Below, piece by piece: positions 26,817 through 42,948 of a DNA stretch of 64,000 nucleotides. The translations under genes and the position numbers were made by a program. The stretch lies in contig NZ_WWHU01000001.1 in NCBI RefSeq assembly GCF_009862785.1, positions 682,001 to 746,000 on the forward strand. Reading direction: 5' to 3'. Position 1 is the first letter of the stretch. Each line of letters opens with the position of its first letter. The DNA is from Gordonia sp. SID5947. GTDB taxonomy: Bacteria > Actinomycetota > Actinomycetes > Mycobacteriales > Mycobacteriaceae. The notes under the pieces are model-generated. The model saw only the letters and a program-made list of their open reading frames with translations, did no database searches and was not told the DNA's origin.

Positions 26817-27464
26817 GTGGGCGATAAGCCGTTCGACGACGGAGTGACGTCACCGACGGATGCGGCACCGGATGGTGCCGCGGAGAACGCCCGCACCTCC
26901 CCGGCGACCCAGGGCAGCCTGGAAGACATCGCCCCGGGCCTTTTCCCGAACGACACCGTGCCCGACGAGTTGGTCGGCTATCGGGTGCCGAGCGCGTGCC
27001 AGATCGCCGGCATCACCTACCGGCAGCTGGACTACTGGGCACGGACCTCACTGGTGGTGCCGTCGATCAGAGGCGCCGCCGGTTCGGGTAGTCAGCGGTT
27101 GTACTCGTTCAAGGACATCCTGGTCCTGAAGATCGTCAAGCGTCTTCTCGACACCGGGATCTCCCTGCAGAACATCCGCGTGGCCGTCGACCATCTCCGC
27201 AAGCGGGGCGTCGAGGATCTCGCGCGTATCACTCTCTTCTCCGATGGGACGACCGTCTACGAATGCACCTCTGCCGAAGAGGTCGTCGACCTGCTGCAGG
27301 GCGGACAGGGCGTCTTCGGTATCGCGGTGAGCGGGGCGATGCGCGAATTGACCGGCACCATCGCCGATTTCCCGGGTGAGCGAGCCGATGGCGGCGTGAC
27401 CGAGACCGCTCCCGAAGACGAGTTGGCGGCGCGTCGTAAGAATCGGACCCGTCGAACCGGCTGA
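26817..27464 (+). CDS. resR: MerR-family regulator (ResR/Rv1830-like)
   Basis: A 215-residue protein with an acidic, disordered N-terminus (about 45 residues) and a MerR helix-turn-helix: VGYRVPSACQIAGITYRQLDYWARTSLVVPSIRG near 53-85, then YSFKDILVLKIVKRLLDTGISLQNI. The C-terminal part after residue 120 carries an effector/dimer region with FSDGTTVYECTSAEEVVDLL. Family knowledge: Rv1830 (ResR/McdR) controls cell-growth and antibiotic tolerance genes in M. tuberculosis. GTG 26817 has GAGGGAG seven bases upstream. It is followed by the glycine riboswitch and gcvP, and has its own palindromic operator candidate upstream. Confidence 0.88.
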   Translation: MGDKPFDDGVTSPTDAAPDGAAENARTSPATQGSLEDIAPGLFPNDTVPDELVGYRVPSACQIAGITYRQLDYWARTSLVVPSIRGAAGSGSQRLYSFKDILVLKIVKRLLDTGISLQNIRVAVDHLRKRGVEDLARITLFSDGTTVYECTSAEEVVDLLQGGQGVFGIAVSGAMRELTGTIADFPGERADGGVTETAPEDELAARRKNRTRRTG

Positions 27465-27535
27465 ACCACGGCCCGGGCGGCCCGGCCGAGCTGCGAGGAC
27501 AGCACGGCAACGTATACTGGCTGGGCGTCGCGACG

Positions 27536-27760
27536 TCACGGGAGAGCGCCACCGATCGGGTTGGGGTGGCCGCCGAAGGAGCAACACCTCCTCGTCAAAC
27601 TCTCAGGCACCCAGGACCGTGGTGTTGACGGCGTCTCTGGAAAGTGACCCGGGGAGACCCGGGCCCGCCCACGGTGAAAGGTCGTTCCGGTGCGCCGGGA
27701 CGTCCGAATCTCTCAGGCGTCTGGCATCCGTGCTGCGGATTCCGGATATGACAGAGGGGG
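27536..27760 (+). promoter_or_regulatory. Tandem glycine riboswitch controlling gcvP
   Basis: Two glycine-aptamer cores lie in the 328-base resR-gcvP gap. Aptamer 1 shows GGGAGAG at 27540, GCCGAAGGAGCAAC at 27572-27585, AACTCTCAGGCA at 27598-27609 and CTCTGGAAAG at 27635-27644. Aptamer 2 shows the GGTGAAAGGTCG analogue at 27673, AATCTCTCAGGC at 27707-27718 and GACAGAGGGGG at 27750-27760. These are the conserved blocks of the gcvT-type riboswitch in the same order and spacing as known tandem examples. Glycine binding probably turns on gcvP expression. No clear terminator hairpin with a U-tract follows, so control may be at translation; the gcvP ATG is 32 bases away. Confidence 0.92.
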
Positions 27761-27792
27761 AGGGCCGCAGACCGCCGAGAGGTTGACCTGTC

Positions 27793-30690
<2,898 letters not shown>

Positions 30691-30692
30691 GA

Positions 30693-30709
30693 CCGGGGAG
30701 TCGCCCCGG
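30693..30709. terminator. Hairpin between gcvP and the Rv1836c-like gene
   Basis: CCGGGG (30693-30698) pairs with CCCCGG (30704-30709) around a 5-base loop, just after the gcvP stop. Outer bases CAGCT (30684-30688) and AGCTG (30710-30714) can extend the stem across a four-base bulge. It lies between converging genes. Confidence 0.5.
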
Positions 30710-30716
30710 AGCTGAT

Positions 30717-31924
30717 TCAGTTCCCGCCGGCCCCGGGCCCGCTGTCGGGACCGTAGACCAGACGATTGATGGTGACGGTGGCGGCGTTCTCGGGGTCGGC
30801 ATGGGATTGTCGGTGATCGGAAACGTCACCGTCGCGTTCGGCTCCGGCATCGGGGCGTCGCCACGGAATCCGAGTGCGGTGAGTTTGCCGAGCTGGTCCG
30901 GCTTGCTGACGAACTCGAAGAACTCGGACACCGCATCGGTCTGCTCCGGCGCAACCTGGGAACCTGCCATGCGGACGATCGGATAGTCGGCGATGGGGGT
31001 CGGCCCACCCGGCACCACTTCGGACAGTCGTGCCGAGGAGTCCGCGCGGGTCAGCTGGAACAGCGCCTGCTCGGTGATCGGGACCGCGTGGATCTCGGAG
31101 TTCGCGGGGTCGTCGGCGTCGGCGATCGCCCTGGCCGCGCCGGCGGCGGTGCCGTCCGGTGACTGCGGCGCACCCGTCAGCATCGCATCGACACTCGACG
31201 CCACGCGCGGGGAGCTCGCATCCTGCTCGGTGAGCGCCCCGGTCGTCCGCGTCACCTGCATGGCGACGGCCTGCGCCGACAGTGCGGTGGCATCGGACTG
31301 CGCGCCGGTGGGCATCGCGAGGCGTATCGATCCCCAACTGCCCAGGCCGTAGTCGCCCAGACTTCCGCTTCGCTTCTGCAGGGTGGGCAATTGCCGCCAG
31401 TCGAGTTCGCCGTCGAGGGCCTTGGCCAGTGCGGGTGCCGTGGCGAGGACGACGGGAGAGGTCACCAGCGATGCGGGTTTGCCGTCGATCGCGTCGGGTT
31501 TGGCGGCCGACAGGTCGGCGGTCCAGATCGACGATTGTGGTACCCACGCGGCCGGATAGGCGCCCAGTGCCGCCGGGTCCCAGGTGCCGGCCAGGCCGTC
31601 GAGGGTGACCTTGGCATCGGCCGGCCGGACCTCGATGCTCACGCAGTGGTCCCGGACCACCGGCCGCGTCTTGGCATAGTCCTGCGCGAGTGATTTCAAC
31701 GGGCCGGCGATGTCCGGATCGACGATCACCGGGACCTTCGTCGTGCCCTCGACGCAGTTCGCCGCGGCCTGATCGCCCTGTCGGTCGATCCGATCGCCGA
31801 GCTGAGTCCAGAGCAGGACGAGAGCGGCGACCAGGATGATGGACAGCAGGGAACCGACGAGGCCACGACTGACACCGCGACCGCGTACCCCCGCGCGACC
31901 GTCAGTACTTCGATGGTGTGCCAA
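30717..31924 (-). CDS. Membrane-anchored substrate-binding-like protein (Rv1836c-like, no vWA domain; frameshifted C-terminus)
   Basis: After a basic N-terminus comes one membrane segment (GLVGSLLSIILVAALVLLW, near 22-40), then an extracellular periplasmic-binding-like domain with PVIVDPDIAGPLKSLA, LVTSPVVLATAPALAKAL and FEFVSKPDQLGKLTALGF, which align well with M. tuberculosis Rv1836c as I know it. Rv1836c carries a C-terminal von Willebrand A domain; this protein stops after about 402 residues and lacks it. As sequenced the frame drifts after NPMPTPRT and ends at 30680. One extra base opposite the G run 30792-30795 gives ENAATVTINRLVYGPDSG and a stop at 30717. The start is uncertain: TTG 31924 has AGGGGGG upstream and avoids the terminator, while 31987 is the longest. 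Ligand unknown. Confidence 0.7.
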
Positions 31925-31959
31925 GCCCCCCTGCCTTCCGCTCGTCGGGCCGACGCCGA

Positions 31960-31981
31960 CCCCGGTCAGGTTTGACCGGGG
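31960..31981 (-). terminator. Hairpin downstream of glcB
   Basis: A perfect 9-bp inverted repeat (CCCCGGTCA at 31960-31968, TGACCGGGG at 31973-31981) with a GGTT loop lies in the 135 bases between the glcB stop and the next gene. No U-tract is visible. It is best read as the glcB terminator and supports the later start for the downstream gene. Confidence 0.65.
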
Positions 31982-32059
31982 TGACAACGGACGACGATAG
32001 CGGAGATCGCAGTGCTGACACCATGGCGGGGGCTGCGCGGACGCTCGGCAGCCTGCCGG

Positions 32060-34276
32060 TCAGGCGTTTGCGGCCTTGAACTCGCGCCGCTTGCGATGCA
32101 GGATCGGCTCGGTGTAGCCACTCGGCTGCTTCGCACCGTCGAGGATCAGTTCCTTGGCCGCCTGGAAGGCGATGTTGGACCCGAAGTCGGGTGCCAGGGG
32201 GCGATATGTGGCATCCCCGGCGTTCTGCCGGTCGACCACCGGGGCCATCCGCTCGAGCGAGGCCACGATGTCGGCTTCGGTCACGATGCCGTGGTGCAGC
32301 CAGTTGGCCAGCAGTTGGCTCGAGATCCGAAGGGTCGCACGGTCTTCCATCAATGCGATGTCGTGGATGTCGGGCACCTTGGAGCAGCCGACGCCCTGAT
32401 CGATCCAGCGGACCACATAGCCGAGGATGGACTGGCAGTTGTTGTCCAGTTCTTCCTTCTTCTCGTCCTCCGACCAGTCGGTGGTCGGCGCGAGCGGGAT
32501 CGTCAGGATGTCGTCGACCGACGCGGGATCCCGCTTGGCGATCTCGTCCTGGCGCTCGAAGACGTCGACGAGGTGGTAGTGCAGCGCGTGCAATGTCGCG
32601 GCGGTGGGCGACGGCACCCATGCGGTGGTGGCGCCGGCCTTCGGATGGCCGATCTTCTGCTCCAGCATGTCGTGCATCAGATCGGGCATGGCCCACATGC
32701 CCTTGCCGATCTGTGCCTTGTGCTGCAGTCCGGCGTGCAATCCGGTGTCGACGTTGAAGTCCTCGTAGGCCTTGATCCAGGTCTGCTGCTTCATCTCACC
32801 CTTGCGGATCATCGCCCCGGCCTCCATCGAGGTGTGGATCTCGTCGCCGGTGCGATCGAGGAACCCGGTGTTGATGAACACGACCCGGTCCTGGGCGGCC
32901 TTGATGCAGGCCTTGAGGTTCACCGTGGTGCGGCGTTCCTCATCCATGATGCCGACCTTGAGGGTGTTCTCCGGGAGACCGAGCACCTTTTCGACACGGT
33001 CGAACAGCTCGACGGTGAACGCGACCTCGTCGGGACCGTGCATCTTGGGCTTCACGATGTAGATCGATCCGGTGCGGGAGTTCTGGTGCCCTTGCGCCAC
33101 CGAACCCTTCGGCCCGTTCGCTTCGCTCCCGGCGCCGCTCATGCCGTGGATGCCGATCAGCGAGGTGAACAGTCCGTCGAGGATGCCTTCGGGGACCTCG
33201 TTGCCGTCGGCGTCGAGGATGGCGCTGTTGGTCATGAGGTGTCCGACGTTGCGGACAAAGAGCAGAGAGCGGCCGTGCAGGTCGAATGTCGAACCGTCGG
33301 GGGCATGGTAATCACGGTTTCCGTTGAGCACCCGGGTGAAGGTGGTGCCGCCCTTCGCGACCTCTTCGGCGAGGTCACCCTTGTTGAGTCCCAACCAGTT
33401 CCGGTAACCGAGCACCTTGTCGTCGGCGTCGACGGCGGCGACCGAGTCCTCGAAGTCCATGATGGTGGTGATCGCGGACTCGACCACGACGTCCTTGACG
33501 CCAGCCGGGTCGGTCTGCCCGATCGGCGACGACGGATCGATCTCGATGTCGAGGTAGAGACCGTTGTTGCGCAACAGGATCGACGTCGGGGCGCCGGGCT
33601 CGCCGCGGTAGCCCGCGAACGCCGACGGATCCGCCAGGGAGGAGGTCTTGCCGTCGGCGAGGGTGACCTGCACAGCGGCGTCGACGACCGCGAACTTCGT
33701 CACGTCGGTGTAGCTGCACTGCTCGAGTGGGACCGCCTTGTCCAGGAAGTCCTTCGCATACGCGATGACCTTGTCGCCGCGGACCTTGTTGTACGACGAC
33801 CCTTTCTCGGCGCCATCGGTCTCGGGGATGGCGTCGGTGCCGTACAGAGCGTCGTACAGCGAACCCCAGCGGGCGTTGGATGCGTTGAGTGCGAAGCGCG
33901 CGTTGAGGATCGGGACCACCAGCTGTGGGCCGGCGGTTTCGGCGATCTCTCGGTCGACGTTCTCGGTACCGATCTGGAAATCGGCGGGCTGATCGACGAG
34001 GTAACCGATCTCGGTGAGGAACGACTTGTAGGCGTCGAAGTCCAGCTCGCCCGCCGTCGCGGGGTGATCGCGATGCCACTGATCGATCTTCGACTGCAGT
34101 TCGTCCCGGACCGCCAGGAGTTCACGGTTGCGGGGCGCCAGGTCGGTGATCACCGTGGCAGCACCTGTCCAGAAGGCGTCGGGGTCTACACCGGTGCCGG
34201 GCAACGCCTCGTTGTTGATGAAGTCGTGCAGGACAGACGCGACCTGCAGCCCGTTGACGTTGATCCGGTCAGACAT
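32060..34276 (-). CDS. glcB: Malate synthase G
   Basis: A 738-residue single-chain malate synthase. It condenses glyoxylate with acetyl-CoA in the glyoxylate shunt and cytosol. The N-terminus reads [20 protein letters not shown]; the TIM-barrel active site contains [18 protein letters not shown] near residue 260-275 (Mg-binding Glu/Asp) and [10 protein letters not shown] near 320. The C-terminal region has the catalytic-base segment near [22 protein letters not shown] 34276 has GGAGAAAGG nine bases upstream. Length matches M. tuberculosis GlcB (741). It is preceded by the 3-methyladenine-glycosylase-annotated gene, 112 bases away on the same strand. The gene is followed by a hairpin terminator, so it probably has its own transcript. 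Confidence 0.96.
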   Translation of the reverse strand: MSDRINVNGLQVASVLHDFINNEALPGTGVDPDAFWTGAATVITDLAPRNRELLAVRDELQSKIDQWHRDHPATAGELDFDAYKSFLTEIGYLVDQPADFQIGTENVDREIAETAGPQLVVPILNARFALNASNARWGSLYDALYGTDAIPETDGAEKGSSYNKVRGDKVIAYAKDFLDKAVPLEQCSYTDVTKFAVVDAAVQVTLADGKTSSLADPSAFAGYRGEPGAPTSILLRNNGLYLDIEIDPSSPIGQTDPAGVKDVVVESAITTIMDFEDSVAAVDADDKVLGYRNWLGLNKGDLAEEVAKGGTTFTRVLNGNRDYHAPDGSTFDLHGRSLLFVRNVGHLMTNSAILDADGNEVPEGILDGLFTSLIGIHGMSGAGSEANGPKGSVAQGHQNSRTGSIYIVKPKMHGPDEVAFTVELFDRVEKVLGLPENTLKVGIMDEERRTTVNLKACIKAAQDRVVFINTGFLDRTGDEIHTSMEAGAMIRKGEMKQQTWIKAYEDFNVDTGLHAGLQHKAQIGKGMWAMPDLMHDMLEQKIGHPKAGATTAWVPSPTAATLHALHYHLVDVFERQDEIAKRDPASVDDILTIPLAPTTDWSEDEKKEELDNNCQSILGYVVRWIDQGVGCSKVPDIHDIALMEDRATLRISSQLLANWLHHGIVTEADIVASLERMAPVVDRQNAGDATYRPLAPDFGSNIAFQAAKELILDGAKQPSGYTEPILHRKRREFKAANA

Positions 34277-34388
34277 GACAGCCTTTCTCCAGCGGTAAAT
34301 CGACACGTTCATGCTACTCGCCGGTAATCTGCCGCGACACCGGGTATCCGGGCAGGTCCGAGACCGATGAGCGGTCAGTTGACGGAGC

Positions 34389-35279
34389 TCACAATGGGTC
34401 CGCAAGTGCGAGTAGGTCGCTGCAGCGGTCTATGAGCGCGGCGCGCAACCCCGCGGCTTCCTCGGCGATGGCCGACTGCTCACGCACGTACTGGGCGCGG
34501 CCGGCCGGGGTCTCGACCGGAACGGGGTCGTAGCCGAGGTCGGTGAGGTCGTACGGGCTTGCACGCATGTCGAGCTCGCGAGCGCGTAGCGCCAGTCCGA
34601 AGCATGCGAGCGTGTGCTCGGAGCCGATCAGCGGTGCCAGCGTGAAACACGCGCGGTAGAGGTCCATCGCCGTGTGTAGACATCCGGGTTGCTCGTCGCG
34701 CTCCTGCCGGTCTCGGGACAGTTCGGCCTCGTTGCGGGGCCGTGCCGCCGGCGTGAAGAAGCGGAATGCGTCGAAATGCGTACAGCGCAGCGGCATCTCT
34801 TCCACGACGGCGTCGGTACCCGCATGGCCGAGACGCAGTGGCGCGTCGTGACGGGTCTCGGTGGTGCGGTAGACCATCGCCCATTCGTGCAGGCCGAAGC
34901 AGCCGAGGCGTGCAGGACGGGAGGCGGTCGCGCGCAGGAGGGCCGCGGTGGCCCCGACGGCGCCTGCCCGGTCACGGAGAAAACGCGGGTCGACGGTCAC
35001 CGTGTCACCGACGCGACGGTAACCGCGCAGCCCGTCGAACTCGTCTGCGTCCTCGAGGAGCACGCCGAAACCCGGGTGCCATCTGGTGACGTGGGCGGGA
35101 CGCGATGAGTAGTAGGTGAACAGGAAGTCGATGACGGGGTGTTTCACACCGTTCTTGCGAGCCCGTAGATACGGTCCGATGAGCTCGTCGACCTCGGCAC
35201 GATGGTCGTCGCGCACGGCGCGCCACTCCGTCGAGGTCAGCCGCGGGCCCGTGGAGGGCTGGATCTCGGTCGACGTCAC
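34389..35279 (-). CDS. Conserved actinobacterial protein often annotated as 3-methyladenine DNA glycosylase
   Basis: A 296-residue cytoplasmic protein that matches a conserved actinobacterial family whose members are commonly labelled 3-methyladenine DNA glycosylase; I know of no experiment supporting that and see no helix-hairpin-helix glycosylase motif. Conserved blocks are [27 protein letters not shown] near 45-70, [29 protein letters not shown] near 125-155, [17 protein letters not shown] and [16 protein letters not shown]. The His/Trp/Tyr-rich blocks could form a metal site. GTG 35279 starts four bases after the CorC stop, which suggests translation coupling and gives the conserved [12 protein letters not shown] opening; a frame open from 35387 includes noise. 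Confidence 0.65.
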   Translation of the reverse strand: MTSTEIQPSTGPRLTSTEWRAVRDDHRAEVDELIGPYLRARKNGVKHPVIDFLFTYYSSRPAHVTRWHPGFGVLLEDADEFDGLRGYRRVGDTVTVDPRFLRDRAGAVGATAALLRATASRPARLGCFGLHEWAMVYRTTETRHDAPLRLGHAGTDAVVEEMPLRCTHFDAFRFFTPAARPRNEAELSRDRQERDEQPGCLHTAMDLYRACFTLAPLIGSEHTLACFGLALRARELDMRASPYDLTDLGYDPVPVETPAGRAQYVREQSAIAEEAAGLRAALIDRCSDLLALADPL

Positions 35280-35283
35280 CGCG

Positions 35284-36355
35284 TCACACCCGATGGGTTT
35301 CGTCACGGACGTTGCCGACGAACTCCTCGACGAGATCGGCGAGGGCCACGATGCCGACTGTTCGGCCGGAGTCGTCGACCACCGCACCGATGTGGGCGCT
35401 GGTGCGTCGCAGCGCCGCGGTCGCCTCGTCCAGCGGGGTGGTCGATGCGATCACCGGCAGTGGACGGATCTTGTCGATGCCGATGATCGTGTCCGGACCG
35501 ATCCGCTCGTCGAGTATCTCGTCGAGCACGTCCTTGAGGTGGAGATAGCCGGTGAACGTCCCGTCGGGACCGCGCACCGGGAAACGCGAGAACCCGGTGT
35601 CGCTGACCGCGTGCTCCACCGCCCGAGCGTCGGCCCGGCGCCGCCGGTCTCGGAGTCGACCTCGACGCCGACGCTGTGCATCTGTTCGAGGGGGATCATC
35701 ACCTCGCTCACGGTGCGGCTCACCGATTGCAGCGCTCGGGTCAGCCGCGCGTGCTCCTCGGCGTCGATGAGACCCTCCTGCTTCGACTCGCCGAGCATCT
35801 GCGCCAGTTCGCCGGTGGAGACCGCCGAGTCGAGTTCGTCCTTGGGTTGCACACGCATCAGGCGCAGCGCCGAGTTGGCCAGCCAGTTGTAGAACGCGAT
35901 CAGCGGGCGCACCATCCGGATGAATGCGAGGTGCGCGGGGACGAGCAGCATCGCCGACTTCTCCGGGCCGGCCAGCGCGATGTTCTTGGGCACCATCTCG
36001 CCGATGAGGATGTGCAGGACCACCACGAGCGACAGAGCGACGGCGAACGAGATCGGGTGGAGCAGGGCTTCGGGCACGTGAGCGAGGTGAAGGGGTTTCT
36101 CGATCAGATGCGCCACCGCGGGCTCGCCGACCCGGCCCAGGAGGATCGAACAGATGGTGATGCCCAGTTGGGCACCGGCCAACATCAGCGACAGCCGCTC
36201 ACCGGCCCGGATCACCGTCCGGGCGCGCTTCTTCCCGCTGTCGTCGAGTGCTTCGAGGCGGTCGCGGCGCGCGGAGATGAGCGAGAACTCGGCGCCGACG
36301 AAGAACGCGTTGCCGCCGAGCAGCACCAGCGTGAGGAGAACCGCCCAGATGTCGT

Positions 36356-36359
<4 letters not shown>
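35284..36359 (-). pseudogene. CorC/HlyC-like CBS membrane protein 2 (Rv1841c-like; frameshifted as sequenced)
   Basis: A CNNM-type membrane domain (DUF21) with several helices (AVLLTLVLLGGNAFFVGAEF, ALSLVVVLHILIGEMVPKNIAL) followed by two CBS domains (MIPLEQMHSVGVEVDS and HLKDVLDEILDERIGP with ISAHIGAVVDD-like ending). These proteins handle Mg or other divalent ions in the inner membrane; function in this group is not settled. GTG 36359 overlaps the preceding gene's stop (GTGA). The frame breaks at 35634-35636, where the CCC on the plus strand (GGG in the gene) needs one more base; then ADARAVEHAVSDTGFSRF follows and the protein is 358 residues. Stop at 35284 is five bases before the glycosylase-like start. 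Confidence 0.88.
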
Positions 36360-40724
<4,365 letters not shown>

Positions 40725-40778
40725 GGCCTCAAGCCTATTGCCTCCGGGATCGCGCCACGAGCGGGAGGGTGGTGTGAC

Positions 40779-41728
40779 TCACGCGGTCGCGATCAGTCGG
40801 CTCAGTTCGGTGAGCCATGGGATCGCCACCGCCAGTGTCGGAACAACCAGGATCGCCGCGGCGGCGGTGTAGGCCGACATCGCGAGCAGTCGGGTGGGCC
40901 GTTCGTCGCGGAGCCGCTGGATCCTGGCCAGGGTCGTGGGGCCGCCCACCGCCATAGCGCCGCGTGGTGCCACGGCGTCGGCGCACGCGACGAGTGCGCG
41001 TCCGAGCGTGGTGGGGGCAGTGGCACGCACAGCCTGGTCGTCGGCGAGCGCCTCCACCAGCAGCTCCACCGCCCCGAGCGCGGAGCTGCTCCGCACGACA
41101 CGGGGAAGGCCTCGTGTACGGCGATGAAGGCCTCGAGCACGAGGTCGTGGCGTGCGCGCAGATGCGCACGCTCATGGGTCAGGACTGCGGTCAGCTCATC
41201 GCGGGAGAGTCGCGCGACGACTCCTTCGCTGACGACCACGCGCTGCCGCAGGCCGGGCAGGCAGTAGGCGAGCGGCTGCTCGACGTCGATCATGCGGACG
41301 TCGCTGGCGAACAGGGGATGGGACGCGTCGCTGCGATCGCAGCGATCCAGGATGTCGATCAGCTGGCGATGGGCGTACCGCCGGGCACGTGTGCGGACGC
41401 CGACCCGGATGACGGTGTACATCAGTCGCGCGCCGACCATCAGGGTCAGGGCGAAGACGCCCACGAGGGTCAGCCACAACGGCAGGCCGAGTCGGTCGAT
41501 CTCGTCGAACGGGTTCGTCGTCGGGGCGCCGTCCGGTCCCGGGGTCAGCAGATTCGCGGCGATGGCGAGGCCGCAGCTGAACGCGGACAACACGCCGGCC
41601 AGTGCGATGGCCTGCCACAGCGTCATCGCTGCCCGAGGTGCCTTGACCGGCCAGGACGCGCGGGACAGAGCCTCCGCGGCGGGGCCGACGAGCACCAGGG
41701 TCAGGATGCCGAAGAAGAGCGCAGTCAT
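40779..41728 (-). pseudogene. BlaR1-like M56 membrane metallopeptidase (Rv1845c-like; frameshifted as sequenced)
   Basis: A membrane protein with several helices (MTALFFGILTLVLVGP, LWQAIALAGVLSAFSCGL, LWLTLVGVFALTLMVGAR) and a cytoplasmic zinc-peptidase loop: LTAVLTHERAHLRARHD near residue 185 contains HERAH, the HExxH zinc motif. It matches the BlaR1-type proteases that sense the envelope and cut the BlaI repressor; here there is no penicillin-binding sensor domain. The frame breaks at 41102-41105 (GGGG). One more base gives PRVVRSSSALGAVELLVEAL and a stop at 40779; the restored length, 316 residues, equals that of Rv1845c. ATG 41728 lies 52 bases after the blaI stop; the two form an operon. 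Confidence 0.9.
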
Positions 41729-41780
41729 CGGAACGGTCCTTGCGTGGGCTGTGTGGAGTCGCTGTGGCGTGTGGCCGAAT

Positions 41781-42179
41781 CTATCCTGTTTTCCCGGTTC
41801 CTCGGACAGCTTCGAGTTCATCGAGCGCGTGCCGCAGGGCCGCGGCCTCATCGGCCCCGACCCGGCCGACGAAGGAGACGAGGGCCGCATGTCGCGATCC
41901 GGGGGCTTCCGCCTCCGACAGTGCGTCGACCATGAGGCTCGCCACCAGGTCCTCCCGCGGGTGCGTCGGCTGGTACTTGTGCGCACGATCGTCGCGGATC
42001 TGGGTGACCAGGTTCTTCTTGGCGAGACGCTGGAGCACGGTCATCACGGTGGTATACGCCAGCGAACGATCACGAGAGAGCGACTCGTGTACCTGTCGAA
42101 CCGTCTGCGGCGTCGGGCTTGACCACAGGGTGTCCATGACGGCGCGCTCGAGGTCGCCCAGTCCGTTCATTCTTCTCAT
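41781..42179 (-). CDS. blaI: BlaI/MecI-family transcriptional repressor
   Basis: A 132-residue winged-helix repressor: LGDLERAVMDTLWSSPTPQTVRQVHESLS is the first helix and DNA-reading motif, LAYTTVMTVLQRLAKKNLVTQIRDDRAHKY the wing, and the C-terminal part (DEAAALRHALDELEAV) dimerises. In mycobacteria BlaI represses blaC, its own operon and ATP-synthase genes, and is cut by BlaR. The cut-site Asn-Phe is not clear here. ATG 42179 is chosen; ATG 42170 would fit the family N-terminus as well. I found no clear palindromic BlaI operator in the 300 bases upstream. The promoter must lie within the region shared with the sRNA promoter. Confidence 0.93.
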   Translation of the reverse strand: MRRMNGLGDLERAVMDTLWSSPTPQTVRQVHESLSRDRSLAYTTVMTVLQRLAKKNLVTQIRDDRAHKYQPTHPREDLVASLMVDALSEAEAPGSRHAALVSFVGRVGADEAAALRHALDELEAVRGTGKTG

Positions 42180-42259
42180 TTTACTTCGGCTTCTCCTGTC
42201 CGCCCACTGGGACGTCACCTGTGTGTCCGTGCCTGGTCACACCCGTTTCGCTCAACCCC

Positions 42260-42289
42260 TTGACAACATTGGTAAGGCTACCCTACATT
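42260..42289 (+). promoter_or_regulatory. Promoter of the iron-box sRNA
   Basis: TTGACA at 42260-42265 matches a sigma-70-type -35 perfectly. TACATT at 42284-42289 is a fair -10 (four of six) with an 18-base spacer, predicting transcription from about 42296. The spacer contains the IdeR-like box, so an iron-loaded repressor would block RNA polymerase. Confidence 0.6.
42268..42286. promoter_or_regulatory. IdeR/DtxR iron-box-like site
   Basis: The 19 bases ATTGGTAAGGCTACCCTAC match the iron box TTAGGTTAGGCTAACCTAA at 14 of 19 positions, including the entire AGGCTA core. It overlaps the -35/-10 spacer of the promoter, the position expected for iron-dependent repression. No iron-uptake gene follows it directly. 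Confidence 0.6.
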
Positions 42290-42295
42290 GAGTCT

Positions 42296-42390
42296 CACGT
42301 CGGACCGAGCGAGAGTCCTGAGGGCTGCAGAGACCCCCGGTCCACGCCGCGATAGGCCCCACGCTGTCAACGCAGCGTGGGGCCTATCGG
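42296..42390 (+). ncRNA. mrsI: Probable MrsI-like iron-responsive small RNA
   Basis: This interval lies between blaI and the Rv1847-like thioesterase, and the mycobacterial sRNA MrsI (ncRv11846) lies in that same place; it is IdeR-controlled and acts in iron sparing. Here a sigma-type promoter with an iron box precedes a transcript of about 95 bases that ends in a 17-bp hairpin (42350-42366 with 42373-42389, loop TCAACG). The hairpin has no U-tract but is very strong. No ORF with coding character lies inside, and the first part is C/G-poor enough to be single-stranded. Exact ends are inferred. Sequence identity with MrsI was not checked; the assignment rests on position and promoter type. Confidence 0.6.
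42350..42389 (+). terminator. Strong hairpin ending the sRNA
   Basis: A perfect 17-bp inverted repeat with a 6-base loop, the most stable stem in the window. It separates the sRNA from the thioesterase gene, whose ATG is 104 bases downstream, behind another small stem (42444-42450 with 42471-42477). Confidence 0.7.
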
Positions 42391-42492
42391 TTCCTCGGGC
42401 CCGGATCGTGCTCCGTGCGGTCACGGCAGACGGCGGCTCGTGGACGAGACCTTCCCGCGCCCGCACGGTCGTCTCGTGCGAATCTCTTGGGT

Positions 42493-42948
42493 ATGAGCGC
42501 TGAGAACGAACAGTTGATCAAGAACACCTTCGGCCGCGGTTTCGACACCTCGCTGGGCCTTCGTCTGGAGGAGGTCGCGCGCGACCGCGTCGTCGGCGTG
42601 CTCGAACTCGGCGACAAGCATCACCAGCCGTTCGGGATCGTGCACGGCGGTGTCTACTGCGCGGTCGCCGAGAGCGTGGCAAGTGTCAGCGCGTTCACCT
42701 GGCTGCAGGCCACCGGCATCGGGGGTACCGCGGTTGGTGTCAACAACAACACCGACTTCATCAAGTCGGTGAGTTCGGGGGTGGTCACCGTCGAGTCGTC
42801 GCCGATCCACCGTGGACGTCGTCAACAGCTCTGGCGGGTGACCATGACCGACGATCAGGGTCGCCTCGTGGCCACCTCGCAGGTGCGACTACAGAACATC
42901 GAACTCCCGGAAGGGGTCGAGGTTCCCGGCATCCCGGCGGGCGCATGA
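42493..42948 (+). CDS. PaaI/YdiI-type thioesterase (Rv1847-like)
   Basis: A 151-residue hot-dog-fold thioesterase. The family motif HGGVYCAVAESVAS lies near residue 50-65, after HHQPFGIV; the catalytic-type acidic residue is the Glu of AESVAS. The core strands are VGVNNNTDFIKSV and VTVESSPIHRGRRQQLWRVTM. It probably hydrolyses acyl- or aryl-CoA in the cytosol; the substrate is not known. ATG 42493 is followed by the expected SAENEQLIKNTFGRGFDT opening. It shares an ATGA overlap with the DUF6986 gene, so the two are translated together. Upstream lies the sRNA hairpin. Confidence 0.9.
   Translation: MSAENEQLIKNTFGRGFDTSLGLRLEEVARDRVVGVLELGDKHHQPFGIVHGGVYCAVAESVASVSAFTWLQATGIGGTAVGVNNNTDFIKSVSSGVVTVESSPIHRGRRQQLWRVTMTDDQGRLVATSQVRLQNIELPEGVEVPGIPAGA

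Noticed and set aside
32012..34327. 771-residue plus-strand frame opposite glcB
   Set aside because: Shadow of the GlcB codons; glcB matches its family from end to end.
42180..42260. BlaI operator upstream of blaI
   Set aside because: I searched for a TACTAC/GTAGTA-type palindrome and found none.
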